A stretch of 64,000 nt of DNA, taken from Desulfobacteraceae bacterium UBA5616. Its GTDB lineage: Bacteria > Desulfobacterota > Desulfobacteria > Desulfobacterales > UBA5616. The DNA lies in assembly GCA_002423615.1 (NCBI GenBank), contig DIKO01000098.1, positions 42,382 through 106,381 of the forward strand. The letters are read 5' to 3'. Every line of letters begins with the position of its first letter. Position 1 is the first letter of the stretch. Under the pieces are notes generated by a model that saw nothing but the letters and a program-made list of their open reading frames with translations, was not told where the DNA came from and made no database searches. The translations under genes and the position numbers were made by a program. This document shows positions 34,763 to 43,562 of this stretch, piece by piece.

Positions 34763-35557
34763 TCAGCCGATTTTGGCCGACTGCCCGCCGTCCACGGGCA
34801 ATACCACGCCGGTGATAAACCGGGCCTCATCCGAGGCGAGGAACAGAGAAGCATAGGCCACATCCCAGGCGGTCCCCTGCTTCCCCCGGAGGGGCACCAG
34901 GGCATCCCGCCCTTTTCTCAATTCCTCCTTGGGAACGCCCATGGCTTTGGAGATAAATTCAATGGCCATGGGGGTATCCATCAGCCCCGGCATAATGGCA
35001 TTGACCCTTACGCCGAACTTGGCATTTGCCATGGCCAGGGCATGGGAATAGGCATTCAAGGCCGCCTTGGAGGTTTTATAGGCGGTAATCCCCACGGAGC
35101 ACACCGCCGCCACCGAAGAAATATTGGTGACGACCCCGCTTTTCTGCTCCCGCATGACCGGGACCACATGTTTGCAGGAAAAAAAAGCGCCTTTGAAATT
35201 TACCGCGAAAATATGATCCAGGGCCTCTTCCGTCAAGGCCAGGGGACCGGCGTCGTTTTCCCCGATACCGACGTTATTCTGGAGAATATCGATGCGGCCG
35301 TAACGGTTCACGCAGGCTTCCGCCATTTTTCTGCAATCTTCTTCCCGGGATATGTCCGCTGCAAAGGAGAAACTTTCCCCGTTCTCATCGGCGATCATCC
35401 TTCCGGTCTCTTCGGCCGAATCCATGTCCCGGTCCACCAGCATCACCTTGGCCCCTTCCCTGGCGAAGAGGATGGCGGTTGCCCGGCCGTTTCCAATGGT
35501 ATCCCCAGGGGTCTGTCCGGCTCTCACGACAATGGCGATTTTTCCTTGCAGTCTCAT
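34763..35557 (-). CDS. Short-chain dehydrogenase/reductase
   Basis: A 264-residue classical SDR with NNVG, the catalytic Ser in NISSVAAV and YKTSK (Tyr/Lys). The cofactor loop is unusual. Instead of TGxxxGIG it reads RAGQTPGDTIGNGRA, a longer glycine loop seen in a subgroup with GAGQ; here the first Gly is Arg. The residue after the second strand is Asp (LVDRD), favouring NAD. Substrate unknown. It overlaps the CMD-family gene by four bases, so they form one operon. Confidence 0.88.
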   Translation of the reverse strand: MRLQGKIAIVVRAGQTPGDTIGNGRATAILFAREGAKVMLVDRDMDSAEETGRMIADENGESFSFAADISREEDCRKMAEACVNRYGRIDILQNNVGIGENDAGPLALTEEALDHIFAVNFKGAFFSCKHVVPVMREQKSGVVTNISSVAAVCSVGITAYKTSKAALNAYSHALAMANAKFGVRVNAIMPGLMDTPMAIEFISKAMGVPKEELRKGRDALVPLRGKQGTAWDVAYASLFLASDEARFITGVVLPVDGGQSAKIG

Positions 35558-36105
35558 TTTTTAAATCCTTCAAGGCCCGGGTCCAGTTGCACCCCCAGGC
35601 TGTTCAAGGCCATGGACACGATGTCGTAATTGCCCACGGCAAAGATGAGATCCATGATTTGTTGATCATTAAAGGTTTTTTGCAGTTCCTTCCAGGTGCC
35701 ATCCGTAATGAAGGCATCACCGATCAGCTCGTCGGCGGCATTGAGAATGGCCCGGTCCGGGGCCGACCAGCCGGGAGCGTCCGGGCCCAGGGCGATCCTG
35801 TCGATTTCTTCCACCGTCAGCCCGGCCTTTTGCCCGATCACCACATGCTGGGCCCATTCGTATTCGGCCTTGCGAAGCCACCCGACCCGGAGGATGGCCA
35901 TTTCCCGCTCCCTGGCCGGGAGAGTGGATTTGTTGAGAACATGGGCGGAAAACACCAGCCATCGTTTCAATAGTTTATGGTGATGGGCAAGGGTTTTGAA
36001 GATGTTGATGGGCTCGTCAAAAGACGCGCGCTCCACGACGTTGCGTTGTTCCTCGTCCATGTCCGAAATATCGATGGGGGCCAATCTGGGTTGGGACAGT
36101 CTCAT
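35554..36105 (-). CDS. Carboxymuconolactone decarboxylase (AhpD-like) family protein
   Basis: About 183 residues, all-helical, of the CMD family. Segments INIFKTLAHHHKLLKRWLVF, REREMAILRVGWLRKAEYEW and QHVVIGQKAGLTVEEI match the conserved core. The peroxidase CxxC of AhpD is missing (region reads LRKAEYEWAQH), so this is not an AhpD-type disulfide reductase. The function is unknown. It is coupled to the SDR gene. The ATG at 36105 has a GAGGAG site; an upstream ATG at 36126 is also open. Confidence 0.83.
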   Translation of the reverse strand: MRLSQPRLAPIDISDMDEEQRNVVERASFDEPINIFKTLAHHHKLLKRWLVFSAHVLNKSTLPAREREMAILRVGWLRKAEYEWAQHVVIGQKAGLTVEEIDRIALGPDAPGWSAPDRAILNAADELIGDAFITDGTWKELQKTFNDQQIMDLIFAVGNYDIVSMALNSLGVQLDPGLEGFKK

Positions 36106-36360
36106 GCGTTGCTCCTCTTCCTTCATGAATTGACAGGGTCACGTTCGGGTTGTCATTTGGGTTGGATGCCCGGGGCAAGATCTGTAATGTTATATCAAAA
36201 TCCATAACCAATAACCGGTTTCATGTCAAACCGAATTCCATCTAAACCGCCCCGATATTTTGCTGCTGCTTGTTTTAAAAAAAAATGTTGCGTTTTATTT
36301 CGATTTGTGTTTATTAAGCAAAACAACATCGGTTTGATTTCTTCTATCATCGGAGAACCC

Positions 36361-37008
36361 ATGGCATCCCAAAAATTTGAATCCATTCTGAGCAGAATCT
36401 TCTCGGCCACGGGGATCTCCTCCCAGATCGAACTGGCCAATGCCCTTGGCATCAACCGGTCGGCCATTACGCAGGCCAGAAATAAAAACGCCGTTCCCGA
36501 CAAGTGGATATTGCAGCTTTACCGATCCTTCGGCCTGAACCCGGAATGGGTGGAAACGGGAACGGGCGCCACCTTTGCCAAAACGACCGGCGATCCCATT
36601 TTCCAGAACATCCCCAAGGTCAAGGCACGCCTCAGCGCGGGAAGCGGTTCCTTCGAAGTAGGCCAGGAAATCGAAGGTTATTACGCCTTTCGAAAGGACT
36701 GGCTAAGCACCAAGGGAAGCATGGGCAAGATGGTCCTGATGGACATCTTCGGCAACAGCATGGACCCGGAATTAAAAGACGGGGATACCATTCTCGTTGA
36801 CGAGTCCCAGAAGGAAATTCTGGCCGGCGCCATCTACGCCGTGGGGGTAGACGACACCATCATGGTCAAAAGACTGGAAAAACACCCCAACAAGCTGGTC
36901 CTGATCAGCGACAACCGGGACTATGATCCCATTTACCTTTCTCCCCAGGATATCGGCAATATCCGGATTATCGGCAAAGTCATCTGGGTGTGCAGGGAAT
37001 TCCGGTAA
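36361..37008 (+). CDS. HTH/S24 peptidase-type transcriptional repressor
   Basis: A 215-residue CI/LexA-like regulator. The N-terminal helix-turn-helix of the phage CI type spans about 18-60 (QIELANALGINRSAITQARN). The C-terminal S24 domain has the catalytic Ser133 in FGNSMDPELKDGD and Lys170 in IMVKRLEK. An Ala-Gly pair at 93-94 (RLSAGSG) is a candidate self-cleavage site. It may respond to DNA damage or a prophage state, but no phage genes are near. The ATG has GGAGAACCC upstream. Two tiny genes follow. Confidence 0.87.
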   Translation: MASQKFESILSRIFSATGISSQIELANALGINRSAITQARNKNAVPDKWILQLYRSFGLNPEWVETGTGATFAKTTGDPIFQNIPKVKARLSAGSGSFEVGQEIEGYYAFRKDWLSTKGSMGKMVLMDIFGNSMDPELKDGDTILVDESQKEILAGAIYAVGVDDTIMVKRLEKHPNKLVLISDNRDYDPIYLSPQDIGNIRIIGKVIWVCREFR

Positions 37009-37076
37009 ATTTTTTTGCCGTTAATGTTCATAATATGCAACTTAATATCAATTAAATAAACAAATGGAGGTAAATT

Positions 37077-37241
37077 ATGCAACAACGGTTTTGCTCGTGT
37101 GGATGCACCATCTGGGTGGAATATGGAAGGCCCAATTCAGGCCCGCAAATTTTTTTCAGGTTAAGCGATAAATCTCAGAGGGTATTTCTCTTCAATTGTC
37201 CCTCCTGCCGGCGGCATTTGAGCATCGATGAGCTGGCTTAA
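37077..37241 (+). CDS. 54-residue zinc-ribbon-like protein
   Basis: A very short gene with a good GGAGG site seven bases before its ATG. The product is MQQRFCSCGCTIWVEYGRPN and 34 more residues, ending RRHLSIDELA. It has cysteines at 6, 8 and 10 and a CPSC pair at 41-44, the spacing of a small zinc-binding domain. It starts 68 bases after the S24 repressor and overlaps the next gene by 14 bases. No known family recognised. Confidence 0.7.
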   Translation: MQQRFCSCGCTIWVEYGRPNSGPQIFFRLSDKSQRVFLFNCPSCRRHLSIDELA

Positions 37242-37446
37242 AGAAACCGAGATTGACCTTTTCAGGGAGGCAGAAAAAATGACCCACTACGAATATGACG
37301 GAAATTTCCAGGACCTGTTCGAGTACCATGGCAACACAACCATCGAGCATAAACGGAAACACGCCGGGGTCGTGGTTCAGCATGACTGGATTTTATTTGA
37401 TTCCATGGAAGAGGCGTCGGAGTATTTTTTCAACCGTTGCGGATAG
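37228..37446 (+). CDS. 72-residue protein of unknown function
   Basis: The ATG lies inside the end of the preceding 54-residue gene. The product is acidic and aromatic (MSWLKETEIDLFREAEKMTH, then YEYDGNFQDLFEYHGNTTIE and a final EEASEYFFNRCG). There is no membrane segment or recognised motif. The tight overlap with the upstream zinc-ribbon-like gene and the S24 repressor ahead suggest a three-gene unit. Function unknown. Confidence 0.6.
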   Translation: MSWLKETEIDLFREAEKMTHYEYDGNFQDLFEYHGNTTIEHKRKHAGVVVQHDWILFDSMEEASEYFFNRCG

Positions 37447-37541
37447 CGTCACTGTTTGGGAGTGCAGACGGTTTCGTCTTGAATCCCGGTCCCCCTTATA
37501 TTAAGAGTTTCTCCTGATCTCAAATTTTTCGGGAGACCGGG

Positions 37542-38726
37542 TTGACCCAGAACAGCGCCTTTTTAAAAAGAATCAAGCGACAGGTCGTCGCAAGGAGCCA
37601 CCGGTTCTTTGCGGCAACGTCCCCCGGACTGAACCGGTTATGCGCCGATGAGCTTTCCGGACTCGTCCTGACGACCCTTTCGGATATTGAAACCGGCGCC
37701 GGCGGGGTCGGGTTTAGGGGCTGGCTTTCGGACCTCTACGAAGCCAACCTGAAACTCCGGACAGCCAACCGCATTCTCATGCGGCTTTATGATTTCAAGG
37801 CCGCCAATTTCAGGCAGCTTGAAAAAAAAATCCTCGATTTTCCCTGGGAACTCTACCTGTTCCCGGATCAACCTGTACAGCTCAGCGTAACTGCCGCCCG
37901 TTGCCGGCTCTATCACAAGGAAGCCATTGTAAACACCGTCCTTCCCGCCATCGGCCGCAGGCTGACCACAGCCATCGATAACGGACAGGCCAAAACCTGT
38001 CACCCAGTCCAGCGGATTTTTGTCCGGGGCAGCGACGACCGGTGGGTACTGTCCCTGGACAGCAGCGGCGACAACCTTTACAAGCGCGGCATTAAAATCC
38101 ATGGCGGCAGTGCCCCTATCCGGGAGACGCTGGCGGCTGCGGCATTGCGTATTGCGGGATATGCCGGGCAGGTTCCCCTGGTGGATCCCATGTGCGGTTC
38201 CGGGACCTTTTCCATCGAGGCCGCCATGACCGCAGCGAATATTCCAGCGGGATGGTTCCGGGAATTCGGCTTTATGGACTGGCCGTCCTTTCAACCAGGG
38301 CAATGGCGCCATATCCGCAAAAAAGCAGAAGATGAAATCGTTCGCCGAACAGAACCCCTGATTTTTGCATCGGATATCGACGAAACAGCCTTAACGGCCC
38401 TGGAAAGCACGGTTCAAAGCCATGGGTTGTCCGGTTTGATTCATGTCTGCCGGAAAGATTTTTTCAAATGGCGGCCCTCAGATGAAAACATGGAGAAAGG
38501 GCTTGTGGTCCTCAATCCTCCTTACGGCATCCGGATGGAAACCCGAAAAAGCGGCGACAGGCTGTTTTCGGATATCATCCGGAAACTGGCGGATGATTAC
38601 AGAGGGTGGTCCTTTATTCTGATCGCGCCGGAACGCAGACTTCTGACCAATGTCCCATTCCCCTATTCGGTTTATCCCATTTTCCACGGGGGTCTGGAAG
38701 TCGGCCTTGTGGTCGGGAGAATCTGA
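37542..38726 (+). CDS. THUMP-domain 23S rRNA guanine-N2 methyltransferase (RlmL-like)
   Basis: A 394-residue class I methyltransferase of the RlmL/Trm14 type. The N-terminal ferredoxin-like and THUMP region spans about 20-175. The catalytic domain has VDPMCGSGTFSIEAA (motif I near 214) and the target-base motif LNPPYGIRMET. It corresponds to the RlmL half of E. coli RlmKL, making m2G in 23S rRNA; the RlmK half is absent, as in many bacteria. The start is a TTG with GGGAGA upstream. A tRNA substrate cannot be excluded. Confidence 0.88.
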   Translation: MTQNSAFLKRIKRQVVARSHRFFAATSPGLNRLCADELSGLVLTTLSDIETGAGGVGFRGWLSDLYEANLKLRTANRILMRLYDFKAANFRQLEKKILDFPWELYLFPDQPVQLSVTAARCRLYHKEAIVNTVLPAIGRRLTTAIDNGQAKTCHPVQRIFVRGSDDRWVLSLDSSGDNLYKRGIKIHGGSAPIRETLAAAALRIAGYAGQVPLVDPMCGSGTFSIEAAMTAANIPAGWFREFGFMDWPSFQPGQWRHIRKKAEDEIVRRTEPLIFASDIDETALTALESTVQSHGLSGLIHVCRKDFFKWRPSDENMEKGLVVLNPPYGIRMETRKSGDRLFSDIIRKLADDYRGWSFILIAPERRLLTNVPFPYSVYPIFHGGLEVGLVVGRI

Positions 38727-38777
38727 AGGTTCACCGGAAAACTGAATTATTCCGATATATTTTTTTCTTATTCGGAC

Positions 38778-38806
38778 TTGACGGTGGCATTTGTTCATTA
38801 TAATAA
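38778..38806 (+). promoter_or_regulatory. Promoter for panC-metK-ahcY
   Basis: TTGACG at 38778-38783 is followed by TATAAT at 38799-38804 (15-base spacer) or TAATAA at 38801-38806 (17-base spacer). It lies about 75 bases ahead of panC in an AT-rich gap. No SAM- or SAH-type riboswitch fold was recognised in the leader. Confidence 0.5.
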
Positions 38807-38879
38807 TACATGATTTTTTGCGCTGATATTAAAACTCGCGCATGTCAAACCGGAACCTTTTTAAGGAAAGGATTTTGCC

Positions 38880-39725
38880 ATCGACATCATTAAATCCGTG
38901 GCGGCATGTCAGGTCCGTGCCGACGGCATCAGGAGACAAGGCAAGACCATCGCATTCGTACCCACCATGGGATTTCTCCATGAGGGGCATATGACCCTGC
39001 TCCGGGAAGGGCGGAAGCGGGCCAATGAACTGGTATTGAGCATTTTCGTCAATCCCGCCCAGTTCGGTCCCAATGAAGACTTTGAAACCTACCCCAGAAA
39101 TCTCGATGGAGATCTGAGCATGGCCGAAAAAGAAGGGGTCGATGCGGTTTTCACCCCCACGGCCCGGGAGCTGTATGGAGAGAATTTCCAGACCTACGTC
39201 AACCTGGAAAAACTCCCGCACCATTTGTGCGGCCTTTCAAGACCGGTTTTTTTCAGGGGGGTGGCCACGGTGGTGACCAAGCTTTTCAACATCGTAAAAC
39301 CCCATATCGCCCTGTTCGGCCAGAAGGACTTCCAGCAACTGGCCGTTATCCGGCAAATGGTCAGGGACTTGAATTTCGATATCGACATCATCGGGGTGGC
39401 CACGGTCAGGGAACCCGACGGGCTGGCGATGAGTTCTCGAAACGCCTACCTGTCTCAGGATCAGCGGCCGTCCGCCCTGTCGCTGTCCAAATCCCTGGAT
39501 AACGCCGAATCGGTGGTAAAAAAAGGCGAAACAGACGCCGGGAAAATCATCGCCCATGCATCTTCCCTGATCCTGTCATATCCTGAAACCGAAATCGATT
39601 ACATCCGGATCTGCGATCCTGACACCCTTGAGGATGTCAGCCGGATTACCGGACCTGTGCTCATGGCCCTGGCCGTCAAAGTGGGGACAACCCGTTTGAT
39701 CGACAACCGGGTCTTCCATCCATGA
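38880..39725 (+). CDS. panC: Pantothenate synthetase PanC, likely non-canonical ATC start
   Basis: Condenses pantoate and beta-alanine with ATP to give pantothenate. The protein has FVPTMGFLHEGHM (HIGH-like motif), IFVNPAQFGPNEDF, the FGQKDFQQLAVIRQM motif and MSSRNAYLS. The only canonical start is GTG at 38898, which has no ribosome site and would drop part of the first strand. Reading back in frame from ATC at 38880 gives I-D-I-I-K-S. This aligns residue for residue with the E. coli PanC start as I recall it, and AAGGAAAGGA ends eight bases before it. A stop at 38862 bounds the frame. Confidence 0.93.
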   Translation: MDIIKSVAACQVRADGIRRQGKTIAFVPTMGFLHEGHMTLLREGRKRANELVLSIFVNPAQFGPNEDFETYPRNLDGDLSMAEKEGVDAVFTPTARELYGENFQTYVNLEKLPHHLCGLSRPVFFRGVATVVTKLFNIVKPHIALFGQKDFQQLAVIRQMVRDLNFDIDIIGVATVREPDGLAMSSRNAYLSQDQRPSALSLSKSLDNAESVVKKGETDAGKIIAHASSLILSYPETEIDYIRICDPDTLEDVSRITGPVLMALAVKVGTTRLIDNRVFHP

Positions 39726-39779
39726 CCCCTCTCTTCAAAATGAAAAAATTCAAGACATCCGATACCAAGGAGAATCACC

Positions 39780-40949
39780 ATGAACCATGAAAAATATTTT
39801 TTCACATCGGAATCCGTCACCGAAGGACATCCCGACAAGGTGGCCGACGCCATTTCCGATTCCATCCTGGACGCCATCATGGAACAGGACAAGAGATGCC
39901 GCGTGGCCTGCGAAACTCTGGTCACAACGGGCCTTGCCTTTATCGCCGGGGAAATTTCCACCAGTTGCTATGTGGACATCCCCCAGATCGTTCGGAACAC
40001 CATTCGCGAAATCGGTTATCAGTCCTCCCAGATGGGCTTCGACTGGCAGACCTGTTCCGTTATCACCAGCATCGACCACCAGTCCCCGGACATAGCCCAG
40101 GGTGTCAATATCGGCGAAGGATTGTTCCTGGAGCAGGGCGCCGGAGACCAGGGTCTGATGTTCGGATTCGCCAGTGACGAGACCCCCGAACTCATGCCCA
40201 TGCCCATTATTTTCGCCCATAAATTATGCAAGCGCCTGGCCGAAGTCCGCAAAAACGGGTCCCTGGATTTTTTGCGGCCCGATGGAAAGGCCCAGGTGAC
40301 CATCGAATATGAAAACGGAACACCGAAGCGGGTGGACGCCGTGGTCATCGCAGCCCAGCACAAACCCGATGTGGAATATGACGAATTGAGAAACGCCATC
40401 ATCAAAAGCGTTATCAAAAAAGTGATCCCCGAAGAGATGATCGACGGGGAAACCCGGTTTTACATCAATGCCACGGGACGTTTCGTCATCGGAGGCCCCA
40501 TGGGGGACTGCGGCCTGACCGGACGCAAAATCATTGTGGATACCTATGGCGGCCAGGGCAGCCATGGCGGCGGGTGTTTTTCGGGAAAAGACCCCTCCAA
40601 GGTCGATAGGAGCGCTTCCTACATGGGCCGGCATGTAGCCAAAAACATCGTGGCCTCCGGACTGGCCAAAAAATGTGAGGTCCAAGTGGCCTATGCCATC
40701 GGTGTGCCGGAGCCGGTTTCCGTTCTGGTCGATACCATGGGTACTGGAAAGATCTCCGAAAGCCGGATCAAGGATATCATCCTGGATGTATTTGATTTAA
40801 GACCGGCGGCCATCATCGAATACCTGGACCTGTTGCGACCCATTTACAAGGCCACCGCCGCCTACGGCCATTTCGGCCGTAAAAATCCCGATTTTACCTG
40901 GGAAAAAACCAACATGGCGGAAGTGATCCGTGAAAAAGCGGGAATTTAA
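39780..40949 (+). CDS. metK: S-adenosylmethionine synthetase
   Basis: Makes SAM from methionine and ATP. The 389 residues contain FTSESVTEGHPDKVADAISD, QGAGDQGLMFGFASDETPE and the P-loop-like GGCFSGKDPSKVDRSASYMG, the three family signatures. Normal length. A strong AAGGAG site precedes the ATG. It lies 54 bases after panC and 27 before ahcY, so SAM production and SAH removal are cotranscribed. Confidence 0.98.
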   Translation: MNHEKYFFTSESVTEGHPDKVADAISDSILDAIMEQDKRCRVACETLVTTGLAFIAGEISTSCYVDIPQIVRNTIREIGYQSSQMGFDWQTCSVITSIDHQSPDIAQGVNIGEGLFLEQGAGDQGLMFGFASDETPELMPMPIIFAHKLCKRLAEVRKNGSLDFLRPDGKAQVTIEYENGTPKRVDAVVIAAQHKPDVEYDELRNAIIKSVIKKVIPEEMIDGETRFYINATGRFVIGGPMGDCGLTGRKIIVDTYGGQGSHGGGCFSGKDPSKVDRSASYMGRHVAKNIVASGLAKKCEVQVAYAIGVPEPVSVLVDTMGTGKISESRIKDIILDVFDLRPAAIIEYLDLLRPIYKATAAYGHFGRKNPDFTWEKTNMAEVIREKAGI

Positions 40950-40976
40950 CTGTTCAAATCAGGAGAAAACACCAAG

Positions 40977-42233
40977 ATGAAATATGACGTTAAGGATATC
41001 AAGCTCGCAAAAGAAGGGGCCCGTCGCATTGAATGGGCCAACCAGAGCATGCCGGTGCTCAACCGGATCAGGGAGCGGTTTGCCCAGGAAAAACCCCTTA
41101 AGGGAATCACCGCTGCGGCATGCCTCCATGTCACCACGGAAACGGCCTCCCTGATGCAGACCTTGAAGGCCGGGGGCGCCAATGTGCTGATCTGCGCATC
41201 CAACCCCTTGAGCACCCAGGACGACGTGGCCGCCTCCCTGGTCAAGAATGACAAAATTCCCGTTTTCGCCATCAAGGGGGAGGACCACAAAACCTATTAT
41301 TCCCATATCAATGCGGTTCTGGATGCCAAACCCCAGTATACCATGGATGACGGGGCCGACCTGGTGTCCATTCTCCACTCCGAGCGGACGGAACTCATCA
41401 AAGGCATGAAAGGGGGGACCGAGGAAACCACCACGGGGGTTATCCGCCTGAAGAGCATGGCGGCGGACGGTGTTCTTCAATATCCCATCATCGCCGTGAA
41501 CGACGCCAGGACCAAGCATTTTTTCGATAACCGGTACGGCACCGGCCAGAGCACCCTGGACGGTATCATCCGTGCCACCAACCGCCTCATTGCCGGGACC
41601 TATTTTGTGGTCTGCGGCTACGGGTGGTGCGGCAAAGGCCTGGCCATGAGGGCGAGGGGCATGGGGGCCAATGTCGTCATCACGGAAATCGACCCCACGG
41701 CGGCCTTGGAGGCTGTAATGGACGGCTTCACCGTCATGCCCATCAATGAGGCGGCCAAGATCGGCAGCATCTTCTGCACCGTCACAGGAAATGTCAATGT
41801 CATCCGGAAGGCCCATTTCAAACTGATGAAGGACGGGGCCATTGTCTGCAACTCGGGTCATTTCAACGTGGAGCTGGATCTGGACGGATTGGATGAAATC
41901 ACTACCGCCAAACGGGAAATCCGGCCCTTCGTGGAGGAACATATCCTGGAAAACGGGCGAAGAATCAATGTCCTCGGGGAAGGCCGTCTGATCAACCTGG
42001 CGGCTGCGGAGGGGCATCCCTCCAGCGTGATGGACATGAGTTTCGCCAATCAGGCCCTGTGCATCGAGTACATGGTCCAAAACAGCAGCACGCTGGAAAA
42101 AGACGTGTACGGGGTCCCCGAGGCCATTGACCGGCAGATCGCCGATGAAAAACTGGGATCCATGGGGATATTCATCGACAAGTTGACGGCGGAGCAGAAG
42201 AAATATCTCTCCTCCTGGAATATGGGAACCTAA
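40977..42233 (+). CDS. ahcY: S-adenosyl-L-homocysteine hydrolase
   Basis: NAD-dependent hydrolase splitting SAH into adenosine and homocysteine. The 418 residues include CLHVTTETASLMQTL, CASNPLSTQDDVAA, the NAD loop VCGYGWCGKGLAMRARG and NSGHFNVELDLDGL. It lacks the roughly 40-residue insert and the C-terminal Lys-Tyr tail of longer forms and ends YLSSWNMGT, as in compact bacterial and archaeal enzymes. A good AGGAG site precedes the ATG. It is cotranscribed with metK. Confidence 0.97.
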   Translation: MKYDVKDIKLAKEGARRIEWANQSMPVLNRIRERFAQEKPLKGITAAACLHVTTETASLMQTLKAGGANVLICASNPLSTQDDVAASLVKNDKIPVFAIKGEDHKTYYSHINAVLDAKPQYTMDDGADLVSILHSERTELIKGMKGGTEETTTGVIRLKSMAADGVLQYPIIAVNDARTKHFFDNRYGTGQSTLDGIIRATNRLIAGTYFVVCGYGWCGKGLAMRARGMGANVVITEIDPTAALEAVMDGFTVMPINEAAKIGSIFCTVTGNVNVIRKAHFKLMKDGAIVCNSGHFNVELDLDGLDEITTAKREIRPFVEEHILENGRRINVLGEGRLINLAAAEGHPSSVMDMSFANQALCIEYMVQNSSTLEKDVYGVPEAIDRQIADEKLGSMGIFIDKLTAEQKKYLSSWNMGT

Positions 42234-42251
42234 ACGGAAAAAGCACGCTTA

Positions 42252-42288
42252 AAATCCCCGGTGCGAGATGTTTTGCCACCGGGGATTT
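42252..42288. terminator. Bidirectional terminator between ahcY and nadK
   Basis: A 12-base perfect stem (42252-42263 with 42277-42288, AAATCCCCGGTG and its complement) with a 13-base loop separates the converging ahcY and nadK genes. The flanking A and T bases give short T runs on both strands. A good candidate for termination in both directions. Confidence 0.75.
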
Positions 42289-42298
42289 CCTCCCGCCT

Positions 42299-43153
42299 TT
42301 ATACCCGCCCCCCGCTCCATCTGAGTTTGGCTTTTAACACGTCAAAATAATTTTTTCCCGGAAGGGTGATCAGATGAACGGGTTGTGTTCCTTTTTCAAT
42401 GAGAATTTCATCCTGGCCGTTGATTTCAAATCCCATCTGGCCGTCAAAGGTCAGCATAATATCCGAAGATTTTTTGGCAAGACGCATTTTAATGCACACG
42501 GTATCGGATAATATCAGTGGCCGGTTGGTCAGGGTAAAGGGGCAGATGGGCGTCATGATGATAGCCGGCACCTGGGGATGAACAACAGGGCCCCCTGCGG
42601 CCAGAGAATAGGCCGTTGAACCCGTCGGGGTGGAAACCACGAGTCCGTCGGCCCGGTAAGTGGTGAGGTAATGCCCGTCAATCCAGGTTTCAATGCTGGC
42701 GAGGCGGGCCAGGGCACCTTTGTTGATGACCACGTCGTTTAATACGGTCTCTCGGACGACCCGGCTTTGATTTCGGATGACCCTGGCCGTCAGCCGCATT
42801 CTGGGGGTCGTTGTGAAATTTCGCTCCAGTATCGCCTCTGCCGCGGTGAACAGATTTTCTTCGGTGGTTTCGGCCAGAAAACCCACCTCCCCGAATTTAA
42901 CGCCCAGGATGGGGATGTTCCGGTCGCCGATCCAGCGCACTGCGCTTAAAAATGTACCGTCCCCGCCCAGTACGAAAACGCATAAAAGATCCGCCGGAGC
43001 GACGTTACGATCTTCTTCCGGAGGCAGAAGGCCCGGCAGCGGGCTCTCTTTTCGAACCACGGCAACACCCCTAAACGAGAGCCACCTTTCCAGTTCATCC
43101 GATTTTTTACCGGCTTCCGGGTCCTGTTTAACGAATAATCCGATTTTTTCCAT
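42299..43153 (-). CDS. nadK: NAD kinase
   Basis: Phosphorylates NAD to NADP. The 284 residues carry the GGDGT signature (VLGGDGTFLSAVRWIG), EVGFLAETTEENLF, NDVVINKGALARL and GSTAYSLAAGGPVVHP. Cytoplasmic, usual length. It converges with ahcY on the other strand. The long gap upstream may hold its promoter. Confidence 0.96.
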   Translation of the reverse strand: MEKIGLFVKQDPEAGKKSDELERWLSFRGVAVVRKESPLPGLLPPEEDRNVAPADLLCVFVLGGDGTFLSAVRWIGDRNIPILGVKFGEVGFLAETTEENLFTAAEAILERNFTTTPRMRLTARVIRNQSRVVRETVLNDVVINKGALARLASIETWIDGHYLTTYRADGLVVSTPTGSTAYSLAAGGPVVHPQVPAIIMTPICPFTLTNRPLILSDTVCIKMRLAKKSSDIMLTFDGQMGFEINGQDEILIEKGTQPVHLITLPGKNYFDVLKAKLRWSGGRV

Positions 43154-43562
43154 GATGTTGGAATTCCGCCTGAAGTTTCCCCGGGGTTCGGCATTTCATC
43201 GCGAACGCCGTTTTTTATGTCCCGGAAAATTCAATTTCTCAATACCGACAACCCGGTAAAACGGCAACAGTTTTTTAGGCTTTCCAGGCAATGGCCGTAA
43301 AGCCGATTCCCTTTTTGACAAGAATCATCCGGGTAATAAAAAAAGCTGAGGCCGAGACTCCCTTTACCTCCGCATGATTTGTTTGGAATGCTTCAGGCAG
43401 GGGTAACCCCCGGTGCAAATGACGAGGATGGATCTTGAAGCTGTGTAAATTGCTGATTCTTGACCGAAACAATTGACAAACTCATCAATTGCTGCTACCC
43501 TCCAACAAAAAAATACTATTATATTAATATGTTAATAAAAGCTCAGCTCAAAAGGAGACGCC
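43154..43562. other. Intergenic gap with a promoter for the LOG gene
   Basis: This 409-base stretch between diverging nadK and the LOG-family gene holds no convincing gene. A 65-codon minus-strand frame at 43275-43472 lacks a ribosome site and a recognisable product. On the plus strand TTGACA (43473-43478) and TACCCT (43496-43501) are 17 bases apart and point to the downstream gene. The rest is unexplained. Confidence 0.5.

Noticed and set aside
38727..40976. SAM or SAH riboswitch upstream of panC, metK or ahcY
   Set aside because: The metK and ahcY leaders are only 54 and 27 bases, and the panC leader shows no matching hairpin or conserved core.
40959..42080. A 373-codon minus-strand frame opposite ahcY
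   Set aside because: Antisense shadow of a clear ahcY; no motif, no ribosome site.
43275..43472. A 65-codon minus-strand frame in the nadK-LOG gap
   Set aside because: No ribosome site, no known motif, and its upstream end abuts the LOG promoter.
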